A stretch of DNA of 42,727 bases from Fidelibacterota bacterium (GTDB lineage Bacteria > Fidelibacterota > Fidelibacteria > Fidelibacterales > Fidelibacteraceae): positions 1 through 42,727 of the forward strand of contig JAGYLW010000003.1 of assembly GCA_018400915.1 (NCBI GenBank), given 5' to 3'. The stretch's first letter is position 1; each line of letters starts with the position of its first letter. A program made the translations under genes and the position numbers. Below the pieces are notes generated by a model, which saw only the letters and a list, made by a program, of their open reading frames with translations, was not told where the DNA came from and ran no database searches. Positions 16,900-25,607 of this stretch are shown one piece after another.

Positions 16900-17585
16900 C
16901 GTACCTCTTTGGGTTTACGGGTAAGGGGGAATTCATACTGCCTGCCCGTTCCGCCCGGCAAATATTTTTCCGGATAACGCTCCGCGATCGCTTCGATCTG
17001 CTGCGTGCAGTGGGTGGGACAGACATACTCGATATTTTTCAGGAGATATAATTTGTCAAAACCGTGAAACCCGCCGACCAGGGCGTGTATGGGTCCGAAT
17101 TTCTGCGCCGCCGGGAGAATGGTCTCCAGTCCGGGATGCGCACATCCGACCACGACGACATTGCCGGCGGAAGTTTCCACTATCATGGACTGTTCAATGC
17201 CCCGTAGCTCTCCGGTGGAATGCACGCTGCCGAAAAGGGTCTGCGCCTTATCGACGTGCACAACCGCTTTTGCCCGCCTGACCCCCCGTAAAGACCGGGG
17301 TACAAAAACCCTGACGTCGGGATTTGCGCGGAGAAAAGCGGCCAGGCCGCCCGTATGGTCAAAATGGTGATGCGAAACAAAGACGGTGTCGACCGATACG
17401 GGATCGACCCCCGTTTTTTCTAAATTTTCCAGCAGGATCTTGCCGTCCGAACCGGCATCGAAAAGGATGTTCGCCTCCGGGGTCCGGACCAATGCGGAAA
17501 AGCCCCAGTCCGCCGGCATATCCTTGCGGTATTCGGTATTGTCATAGAGAATGCTGATCGTCACCACGGGACCTTCCTTTTTCAC
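16896..17585 (-). CDS. MBL-fold metallo-hydrolase (COG1237-like)
   Basis: FSALVRTPEANILFDAGSDG; VSHHHFDHTGGLAAF; VVVGCAHPGLETIL; YVCPTHCT. Confidence 0.92.
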   Translation of the reverse strand: MKKEGPVVTISILYDNTEYRKDMPADWGFSALVRTPEANILFDAGSDGKILLENLEKTGVDPVSVDTVFVSHHHFDHTGGLAAFLRANPDVRVFVPRSLRGVRRAKAVVHVDKAQTLFGSVHSTGELRGIEQSMIVETSAGNVVVVGCAHPGLETILPAAQKFGPIHALVGGFHGFDKLYLLKNIEYVCPTHCTQQIEAIAERYPEKYLPGGTGRQYEFPLTRKPKEVR

Positions 17586-17657
17586 CGTTCAACAAAACCT
17601 TTAATTTACAAAATAAAAGCCAAAATGTTAGCGTTTTTTTGTTATGCGGACCCGGTG

Positions 17658-18650
17658 TCATTCATCCCGGCAGATCACATCCATGACCCGGCTGGTCCGC
17701 GCCGCGCTCTGCCCCGTACTCGGGCATTGCCCTTCTCCGCGGAGTTCCGAAACAATGCTCCTGATCAGGGGCTCCTGGATATGAACGGGAAGCTCTTTTT
17801 CCTCCCGGAATATTCCCATGCTCCGGGTATTGCCGTGGATGGCGGAATGCCCAAAGGTGGAAAACCGCAGGCTCCCCTCCGTACCCAGAATGCAGATAAG
17901 GTCTTTTTTTTCCCGGGGCGGACTTACGAAACACCAGCTTCCGCCGCCGATCACACCGCTTTCGAAACGGAAAGTCGCGGAAAGGGTGTCCGCCGGTCCG
18001 TAATACCCGCCGCGGTTCGCGGAAAAGCCGTGCACATCCTCAACCTTCCCGAAAAGGAAATCCAGAAGATCCAGCTGATGGGAGGCAAGGTCATGGAAAT
18101 GGCCGCCGCCCGAGATCTCCGGCTGTATGCGCCAGTTCGACTCCGGGCGGGAGATGTCCTCCGGAGACGGCGGACGGCGGAATAACACGCGCACGGAACA
18201 GGGGGTCCCGACCGCTCCCTGCCGCAGCAGTTCCTTGACGCGCAGAAAATGCGGAAGGGCGCGCCGGTAGTAGGCGACAAAAAGCGGAACGCCCGCCTTC
18301 CCGCAGGCCCGGATCATGCTTTCGCATTCAACGTGATCCCTGGCCATGGGTTTTTCCACATATACCGCTTTCCCGGCGCCGGCAGCCGCTTTTGCATAGG
18401 CGGCATGACTGTCCGGGGGTGTCGCCACGTACACGGCACTGATCCCGGGATCACGGAAAATCTCCGAAGCATCCGTTGTCCAGCGGGGAACACCGTGCCT
18501 TTCCGCAAAATCCCGGCATTTGTCCGCATTGCGGCGCATCACGGTCTTCACTCGTGAATGGGGGATGCGCTGCATGGCCGGCATGCTTTTTTTCTCGCAC
18601 ACCTTTCCCGCTCCGATGACCCCCCAAACGATCTCCTCCATATGCTTCAT
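17658..18650 (-). CDS. Gfo/Idh/MocA-family oxidoreductase
   Basis: WGVIGAGKVCEKKSMPAMQ; AVYVATPPDSHAAYA; VYVEKPMARDHVECESMI; GGGHFHDLASHQLDLLDFLFG. Confidence 0.93.
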   Translation of the reverse strand: MKHMEEIVWGVIGAGKVCEKKSMPAMQRIPHSRVKTVMRRNADKCRDFAERHGVPRWTTDASEIFRDPGISAVYVATPPDSHAAYAKAAAGAGKAVYVEKPMARDHVECESMIRACGKAGVPLFVAYYRRALPHFLRVKELLRQGAVGTPCSVRVLFRRPPSPEDISRPESNWRIQPEISGGGHFHDLASHQLDLLDFLFGKVEDVHGFSANRGGYYGPADTLSATFRFESGVIGGGSWCFVSPPREKKDLICILGTEGSLRFSTFGHSAIHGNTRSMGIFREEKELPVHIQEPLIRSIVSELRGEGQCPSTGQSAARTSRVMDVICRDE

Positions 18651-18776
18651 GGTTTGCGGATCTCCCTCTTTTTTATGCCCGCTCTTATTTTTTAACGTCT
18701 CATTCCGTCCCGGACCGGTAGTACCGGCCCGTCATCACGGGATCTTTCTTATGTTTACAGGATATATTATCGACAA

Positions 18777-18835
18777 ATCCGGAAATATCAAAGGACAATA
18801 TGACGGGCGCTGCCGCACCGGATATTTGCCGGAAT
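18777..18835. repeat. Long-loop inverted repeat in the 5' leader of the prenol-kinase fusion gene
   Basis: ATCCGGAAATATC (18777-18789) versus GATATTTGCCGGAAT (18821-18835); complementary except one indel and the outermost positions. Confidence 0.5.
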
Positions 18836-18921
18836 GCCGGATCTCCTTTTATATTTTATAATCTCGCCTTGCAAGTCCGGAGTTTTTCTTGTAAAATTTG
18901 TGACCAATATTGAGGATAGCG

Positions 18922-20457
18922 ATGGATTTTATCTTTCATTCGGACTGGGGGCTGTTTATTGTTTTTACGCTGAGCATCCTCATTATCCTCACTTTTGCCG
19001 AAATGCTCCTGAAACTGCTGCATCTGCATTCTCATACTACGCGCCGCCTGGTGCATATGCTGGTCGGCTGCCTTGTCTGTGCGGCGCCATTTATTTTCAC
19101 CTCCCGCCTGCCGGTGCTCGTAATCGCCGCCATTTTCACTGTTGCGAACATCCTGGCGTTAAAATTCAAACTGATCGGCAGTATCCACGAGACCGACCGT
19201 ATTTCTTACGGGACTGTCTATTTCCCGGTCTCCTTCTTTATCCTGGTCTTCTGGTTCTGGGACAAGGATCCGGCCATTCTTCTGACCTCCATGCTGATCA
19301 TGGCCTTTGCGGATCCCCTGGCAAGCTGGGTGGGTGAATCCAGAAAAAAACCTGTTGGCTTCAGGATCCTGACCGAAAAAAAATCCCTTCAGGGAAGCAC
19401 GGCGATGTTCATTACCGCCTTTGTCGTAGCGGTCCTCAGCATGAAATTTTTCCGGGGCGTCTTTCCGCAGCCGGAGATCGGCTGGCAGACAGCACTCGTC
19501 TTCGGATTTTTTACAGCCATCTACTCCGCCGGGGCGGAAACGATCTCACACCGGGGCACGGACAACCTTATGGTGCCCGTCGGTACCGGCATGATCCTGG
19601 ATGCCTTTTATAACGGCAGCGCCGAACTGCAGCTGCAGCTGATGATATGGATGGCGATCACGGTCCTTGCCGCTTATCTCGCCTATAAGACCCGGACCCT
19701 GACGCTGTCCGGTGCGATGGGCGCCTGGCTGCTCGGGACCGTGATCTTCGGACTCGGCGGTCCGGAATGGATGATCCCCGTTGCCGTCTTTTTCATCCTC
19801 TCTTCCGCCCTCACCAAGGCGGGAAAAAGGCATAAGCAGAAACTTGAAACGATCTTTGAGAAAACGGGGAGAAGGGACATTTACCAGGTTTTCGCAAACG
19901 GCGGGGTGGCCATGCTCGCCACCATGTCATGGCATTTTTTCGAACCCGTCTGGCCGGAAAGCGAGATCCTCTGGTATCTGATCTTTATCACTTCGGTCGC
20001 GGCAGCGACGGCGGATACCTGGGGAACGGAGATCGGTTCCTTCAGCCGGCGGAATCCGGTCAGTATCAGGACCTGGAAGATCGTTCCCATGGGCACTTCG
20101 GGCGGACTTTCGCCCCTGGGCACGGCCGGTTCCTTCGCCGGCGCCCTGTTAATGGCCTTTACGGGGAAATATGCGCTGAGCCTTTTTGCCGGTATTGAGA
20201 TCCCGGTGCCGCTGGTGCTGCTCATCGGCGTTTCCGGATTCCTGGGCGCTCTGGCCGACTCCCTGGCGGGCGCCACGATCCAGGCCCAGTACCGCTGTCC
20301 GCGCTGCGGAAAGGTCACGGAAAAACGCGATCATTGCGGCCTGCCCGAAATCCCTTTCTACCGGGGCTTAAAGTGGGTGAACAACGACTTTGTCAATTTC
20401 TGCAATACCCTTGCCGGAGGTGTGTTCGGCGGGATATTGTATCTTATCTTTTATTGA
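18922..20457 (+). CDS. Fusion of phytol/dolichol kinase-like (VTE5-like) and DUF92/TMEM19 (VTE6-like) integral membrane domains
   Basis: N half TTRRLVHMLVG...ISYGTVYFP...FADPLASWVGESR...EKKSLQGSTAMF; C half SGAMGAWLLGTVIFGLGG...AAATADTWGTEIG...GTSGGLSPLGTAGS...FLGALADSLAGATIQAQYRC. ORF-track start is TTG; ATG at 18922 has GAGGATAG upstream. Confidence 0.88.
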   Translation: MDFIFHSDWGLFIVFTLSILIILTFAEMLLKLLHLHSHTTRRLVHMLVGCLVCAAPFIFTSRLPVLVIAAIFTVANILALKFKLIGSIHETDRISYGTVYFPVSFFILVFWFWDKDPAILLTSMLIMAFADPLASWVGESRKKPVGFRILTEKKSLQGSTAMFITAFVVAVLSMKFFRGVFPQPEIGWQTALVFGFFTAIYSAGAETISHRGTDNLMVPVGTGMILDAFYNGSAELQLQLMIWMAITVLAAYLAYKTRTLTLSGAMGAWLLGTVIFGLGGPEWMIPVAVFFILSSALTKAGKRHKQKLETIFEKTGRRDIYQVFANGGVAMLATMSWHFFEPVWPESEILWYLIFITSVAAATADTWGTEIGSFSRRNPVSIRTWKIVPMGTSGGLSPLGTAGSFAGALLMAFTGKYALSLFAGIEIPVPLVLLIGVSGFLGALADSLAGATIQAQYRCPRCGKVTEKRDHCGLPEIPFYRGLKWVNNDFVNFCNTLAGGVFGGILYLIFY

Positions 20458-20468
20458 GGTAAATATTT

Positions 20469-21272
20469 ATGAAAAAAATTATCAAAACGCCCTTTGCGAA
20501 CATGTATGACGATGCAAGTTTCTCTTCCCAGCTGGTGACGCAGGGGCTCATCTGGGACATCGCGGAACAGCTCGACAGGAAAGGGGACTGGGTCAGGCTG
20601 CGCCTTCCGGACGGTTATGAGGCCTGGTCGCAGGATTTTTCCACACTGGAGCTGAGCCCGGAAACGGGATCGCTGCTGAACACCCTTCCGCGGCTGACGG
20701 TTCACACTCCCTTTCTCAGTATCTATGATAATCCGGCAATGCAGGGACAGCGTATGGGCGTGCTCGCAATGGGCGCTTCGGTCCCCTATCTGGAACAGAA
20801 TGATGAAGATTACGAGATCCTGCTCCCCGACGGAGGCCACGGACATGTCCGTCAGCCGGAACTCACGGTCACCGATCCCCGGGATGTCATCCTCTGCTCG
20901 GCCGGCCGCATTCTGGGCGCTTCCTATTTCTGGGGCGGAAAGACCGAGAACGGCTGTGACTGTTCCGGCCTGACGCAGATGTGCTTCCGGATAGCCGGGC
21001 TTTCCCTGCCCCGTGACGCCGGCCAGCAGATAAAGAGGCTGAAAGAGGATCCGGTATCCCCTGAGGAAGCCAGGCCGGGGGATCTCGCCTTCTTTCAGAA
21101 TGAAAAGGGGAATATCGTACATGTCGCGATCATGCGGCGGACGCCGGAATACATTCATGCTTCCGGCGAGGTGAAGATCAACAGTTTCGATCCCGGAAAA
21201 ACGCATTATCTGAAGAAGCTTCATGACATGCTGGAAGGCATCTATTCGATCGAAACATTACTGCGAGGATAA
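20469..21272 (+). CDS. NlpC/P60-family cysteine peptidase with N-terminal SH3-like domains
   Basis: SH3-like N-term IWDIAEQLDRKGDWVRLRLPDGYEAW; NlpC GASYFWGGKTENGCDCSGLTQMCFRIAG; RPGDLAFFQ; HVAIM. Confidence 0.92.
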   Translation: MKKIIKTPFANMYDDASFSSQLVTQGLIWDIAEQLDRKGDWVRLRLPDGYEAWSQDFSTLELSPETGSLLNTLPRLTVHTPFLSIYDNPAMQGQRMGVLAMGASVPYLEQNDEDYEILLPDGGHGHVRQPELTVTDPRDVILCSAGRILGASYFWGGKTENGCDCSGLTQMCFRIAGLSLPRDAGQQIKRLKEDPVSPEEARPGDLAFFQNEKGNIVHVAIMRRTPEYIHASGEVKINSFDPGKTHYLKKLHDMLEGIYSIETLLRG

Positions 21273-21273
21273 C

Positions 21274-22248
21274 ATGGCTGTAAAACGAATCTTATCGGGC
21301 ATGCGCCCTACCGGAAAACTGCATATCGGGCATTATGTCGGCGCGCTCGCGAACTGGGTCGCCCTGCAGAAGGAGTATCAGAATTTTCATCTGATCGCGG
21401 ATTATCATGTTCTGACCACGGACCTGGATACCTCCTCCATGCCGGCCAATACCGTCGACATGGTCAAAGACTGGATCGCCGCGGGCATCGACCCGGAAAA
21501 AAGTCCCGTTTTCCGGCAGTCGCAGGTAAAGGAACATGCGGAATTATATCTGCTCTTTTCCATGCTGATCACCAAAGAACGGCTGGAACGGAATCCTTCG
21601 CTGAAAGAGCAGGTGCGGGATCTCGGCCTGCCGGCCGTCGTTTACGGCCATCTCGGATACCCGGTGCTTCAGGCGGCGGATATTCTCCTTTATCGCGCCG
21701 ACGCCGTGCCTGTCGGGGAGGATCAGAGTTCCCATGTGGAGATCAGCCGTGAGATCGCCCGGAAATTCAACTGTACCTACGGGAGGATCTTCCCCGAGCC
21801 CCGGACAAAGCTGACCCGTTTCTCCCGGCTTCCCGGCCTGGACGGAAAGGCTAAAATGTCCAAGTCGCTCGGCAACACCGTTTTCCTTTCGGACGGACCG
21901 GAAGATATCTGGCAGGCGGTACGGAAAGCCGTGACCGATCCGCAGAAAATCTACCGCAACGATCCCGGACGGCCGGACATTTGCACGATCTTTACCTATC
22001 ATAGCGTTTTCAATACAGATGAAACGCCGGCGATCCGGCGGGATTGCGAATCGGGAGTGCTTGGCTGTGTGGACTGCAAAAAGCGGTGCGCCGCAAAAAT
22101 AGCGGAGTATTTTGCCCCCCACCGTGAGAAACGTTCCTCCCTTAGCGATGCAATGGTAATGGATATTCTCCGGGACGGCGAAGCCCGCGCCCGCCGTGAG
22201 GCGGCGGAGACCATGGAAATGGTGCATGACACCATGAAGCTCGGTTAA
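21274..22248 (+). CDS. trpS: Tryptophanyl-tRNA synthetase
   Basis: MRPTGKLHIGHYVGAL; GEDQSSHVEISREIARKFN; KMSKSLGNTV. Confidence 0.97.
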   Translation: MAVKRILSGMRPTGKLHIGHYVGALANWVALQKEYQNFHLIADYHVLTTDLDTSSMPANTVDMVKDWIAAGIDPEKSPVFRQSQVKEHAELYLLFSMLITKERLERNPSLKEQVRDLGLPAVVYGHLGYPVLQAADILLYRADAVPVGEDQSSHVEISREIARKFNCTYGRIFPEPRTKLTRFSRLPGLDGKAKMSKSLGNTVFLSDGPEDIWQAVRKAVTDPQKIYRNDPGRPDICTIFTYHSVFNTDETPAIRRDCESGVLGCVDCKKRCAAKIAEYFAPHREKRSSLSDAMVMDILRDGEARARREAAETMEMVHDTMKLG

Positions 22249-22353
22249 ACAGCAATGAAACAACCGGAAAGCATCCCGGCCGCGGAAAGGACCGGGTTCC
22301 GGAAGGCGGTGTGCCTTTCTCTTTTCCGCAATGCTGCGCTTCGCCTGGCAGGC

Positions 22354-25300
22354 TTATTTTAACAGGATCATCTTTTTCGTCTGCACGTCCGCGCCTGCGC
22401 GCATCCGGTAAATATACAATCCTCCCGGAAGATCCCCGGCGTGGAATTTCAGCGTATAATATCCGGCTTCCTGTATTCCGTCGACCAGTGTGCGCACCCG
22501 CGCACCGCTCACGCTATAGACATTCAGCAGGACCCTCCGCGTTTCAGGGAGCCGGTAGCGGATATTGCAGGCGGGATTGAAAGGATTCGGATAATTCTGC
22601 TCACAGGCAAATTCCTGCGGAAGGGCGGGATCAACGCCGGTCTCACTCACCCGGATGCCGATCTGCTGCGAGGCGGTATCGCCTTCATTGTCTTCCGCCA
22701 CGAACGTCACCCGTTCCAGGCCCAGATAATCATCGCCGGGCCGGACACTGATTACCGAATCGTTCACCGCCGCAATGCTCAGGTACGTACCGCTGTATTT
22801 CCAAGTATAATGCAGCGGATCACCGTTGGGATCCGAGAAAAAACGGTTCAGGTTCAGTGCCGTTTCCGTATTTTTCCGAAGGTCCAGGGTATCGTTTCCC
22901 GTGTATACCGGTGCGTGATTGACAACTTGGACGAAATCATCCCGGTGATGATCGGACTGCAGACCGTTCGCCCGTATCATCAGTGAAACATCATAGGTCC
23001 CCGAGCGTGTATAGGTGTGCACCGGATCGGGATCGGTCCGGAAATCACTGCCGTCGCCGAAATCCCACACCACCGTATCGATCATATCCGGCACTGCAAC
23101 GGAAGTGTTCATGAACCGGACCGTCAGGGGCTTGGGACCGCGGTGTTGCGCTGCATCAAAGCCTGCCGCCGCTCCGTCGCTGAGCGCGGACAGGATGCTG
23201 AGATCATCAATGCACCAGTATTTTTCATCGGTCCCGCGGTAATTGAACTTGAATTTCACATCCCGGAACCCGCCCACGTCATCCGAAAGATCGATCTCCA
23301 CCGTTTCCGGGTCCGCGGTGCTCCGGGTCCAGCGTTGCGCTTCATACCAGCTTACTCCGTCATTGACCGTATAAAGCACCCGCGCAAGGGTGAGGGAGGC
23401 CACTTCCAGCTTATGCTCAAAACGCATGATGACACTGCGGCTGAGGGCGAAATTGAAGGATCGTGTTATCAGTTCGGCATCGATCTTCGCCTCCCCCGCA
23501 TGTTCACTGTCGACGATCATATAGCCGTTCCCGGCAGAGCTTGCCTGAAAGCTCCGGTTCCCGGGATTCTCCGCGGACCAGCTTCCGTTCCCGGTCCTGT
23601 CGAAGATCAGCCATCCTTCGGGGAGCCCTTCTGAAAAATCCGTCTCGAAAAACGGCGGCGAGGCTGTAACTGCCGTCGCTTCCCGGCGCTCGGAATACAC
23701 ACGGACACTGTCGTTAAAGGAAAAGATCCCGTAGTAAAACCTGCTTCCCGGCAGAAGGTCCGTATGATGAAACACCGTATCCAGGCCTTTGTAGATGACC
23801 TCTGCACCGGCGATTCTTTCTCCCACTGCATAGGACCGGTAGTCCGGCAAATATCCGGGCGTGTCCTCACCGGAGGCAAGCATGATCACCGAATCCCCGG
23901 CCGCATTCAGGGACCAGCTGATACGGACGGAATCGTAGCCCGCTGCGGCCGCCAGGAAGTTCTCCGGAGGGTCAACCTGCACTTCGCCGGACCGGAAACG
24001 GATCACTCCTTCCTGTTCCGTGATCTCCCGTAAAGGATTCCGGCTTCTCTGTCCCGCCCAGTCAAGGGCGTTCGGATCCCCGGTATCGGTGAATTCCCGG
24101 TTCCCGGAGCTTCCGGGAAAGGGATCTCCCCCGTCAATGGAGGATGCCGTGATATTTCCGAGTCCGTCGGCTTCCTCAAGATCGAATCCCTGTCGGGCAG
24201 GATCGCAGTTCAGCGTATTGTTGCTCCATCCGGCATGGTTCCTGTCGATATGAAAGATCAGCAGTCCGTGGCCCGGCAGGGACGCATCCCAGGAAGCACG
24301 CTGGCGGTTTTCCATCATGAAGAATTCACCCTCCGTCTTTGAAGGGAAATAACGCACTTCGTTATGGCTGTGTGCGGGATCGATGGTAACATGCTCCGTC
24401 CCGCTGAGCTCCGCCGGTTCCGCCCATTGCAGATACATGCGGGACCATGCGTTGAAAAGGGGCGGCTTCCTGCGCGTCGTTCCGAAGAGACCGCCGGCCA
24501 TCAGGTCCCACTGGCCCAGCCCGCCGCAATTCCCGCCGCTGCCGTCGTAATCGGTGTCGTAATAATCCGGCAGGCCGCATACATGTCCGAATTCGTGACA
24601 AATGACCCCGATACTGGTCCGGGTCGTTCCCGAGGTCCCGTATAATTCCATGGAGGCGGAGTAATCGTAAACGCGCATGCCGTCCACCGTCAGGGTGCCG
24701 GCATGATAGACCCAGCGGTGCGGCCAGATGGTGTTCACGTCGGCGCCGTAAAAACATTCCCCGTAGCCGGCATAAATAAAGTAGATATTGTCGACAAAGC
24801 CGTCACCGTCATTGTCGTATTCCGTGAAATCAACCAGCGGATCGGCCTTTCTGACAGCTTCGAAAACAAAGGACTGGATGTTCTCGTCGTCACCCTTCCC
24901 GTAAAATGCCCAGCTGCTGTCGAGCCTTACCGGTCCGGCCACGTCGAAGTGCGGGTCGAACCGGCCGAAAGAGGCGTCACGGTAATACCGGCGCACACTG
25001 CCGTACGCTCCGTTATGGTCATAGTGTTCCGCATTCATCAGGCTGTCGAAATCCGCCGGCCGGTGAGTGAAACCAAGATCCCCGAATTCCACCAGGATCA
25101 GCAGGAATTTCTGCTCTCCGAGCGTGGGAAAATCCGTCCGGGCGAAGGGATCCTCCGGAGACGCCGCTTTCATGCTTTCGGCGGTGCGGAATGTTTCGGG
25201 AAGCACAGGTACCGGGGGAAGGTCTGCAATAAAGGCTTTTTCTTCCGCATTCCGCTCCCGGGGATCGTGCGCCCTGATGCCGGACGGCCGGACCTTTCCG

Positions 25301-25515
25301 TCATCCGGGACCAGGGCATATTCGTAATGCCCCCTGCGGGTTTTCAGCAAACGGTATCCGTCCCGGCTTTCGTGCCAGGAGATATTCTCATCCCCCCGCA
25401 GATAGACCGTTAGGGCGGTTCCGTCGGAGTAACGGATCACACCGGGTTCCGGGTTCGCCGGCACGGCAAAGAGCCCTCCGGAAAGCAATAAAAGCATTAT
25501 CGTGATCTTTTTCAT
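22354..25515 (-). CDS. Secreted M6-family metalloprotease with PKD domain and T9SS C-terminal sorting domain
   Basis: ICHEFGHVCGLPDYYDTDYDGSGGNCGGLGQWDLM zinc site; PKD VWDFGDGSDFRTDPDPVHTYTRSGTYDVSL; C-term CEQNYPNPFNPACNIRYRLPE...GGLYIYRMRAG. Confidence 0.93.
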   Translation of the reverse strand: MKKITIMLLLLSGGLFAVPANPEPGVIRYSDGTALTVYLRGDENISWHESRDGYRLLKTRRGHYEYALVPDDGKVRPSGIRAHDPRERNAEEKAFIADLPPVPVLPETFRTAESMKAASPEDPFARTDFPTLGEQKFLLILVEFGDLGFTHRPADFDSLMNAEHYDHNGAYGSVRRYYRDASFGRFDPHFDVAGPVRLDSSWAFYGKGDDENIQSFVFEAVRKADPLVDFTEYDNDGDGFVDNIYFIYAGYGECFYGADVNTIWPHRWVYHAGTLTVDGMRVYDYSASMELYGTSGTTRTSIGVICHEFGHVCGLPDYYDTDYDGSGGNCGGLGQWDLMAGGLFGTTRRKPPLFNAWSRMYLQWAEPAELSGTEHVTIDPAHSHNEVRYFPSKTEGEFFMMENRQRASWDASLPGHGLLIFHIDRNHAGWSNNTLNCDPARQGFDLEEADGLGNITASSIDGGDPFPGSSGNREFTDTGDPNALDWAGQRSRNPLREITEQEGVIRFRSGEVQVDPPENFLAAAAGYDSVRISWSLNAAGDSVIMLASGEDTPGYLPDYRSYAVGERIAGAEVIYKGLDTVFHHTDLLPGSRFYYGIFSFNDSVRVYSERREATAVTASPPFFETDFSEGLPEGWLIFDRTGNGSWSAENPGNRSFQASSAGNGYMIVDSEHAGEAKIDAELITRSFNFALSRSVIMRFEHKLEVASLTLARVLYTVNDGVSWYEAQRWTRSTADPETVEIDLSDDVGGFRDVKFKFNYRGTDEKYWCIDDLSILSALSDGAAAGFDAAQHRGPKPLTVRFMNTSVAVPDMIDTVVWDFGDGSDFRTDPDPVHTYTRSGTYDVSLMIRANGLQSDHHRDDFVQVVNHAPVYTGNDTLDLRKNTETALNLNRFFSDPNGDPLHYTWKYSGTYLSIAAVNDSVISVRPGDDYLGLERVTFVAEDNEGDTASQQIGIRVSETGVDPALPQEFACEQNYPNPFNPACNIRYRLPETRRVLLNVYSVSGARVRTLVDGIQEAGYYTLKFHAGDLPGGLYIYRMRAGADVQTKKMILLK

Positions 25516-25607
25516 ATCTCTTCCTGAATTTCGGATATTATACGAAAGGATTTTGATACCCGGAAATTATTTAATATTTTTTTGTCTGGATATTAACGGA
25601 AAGGCCT

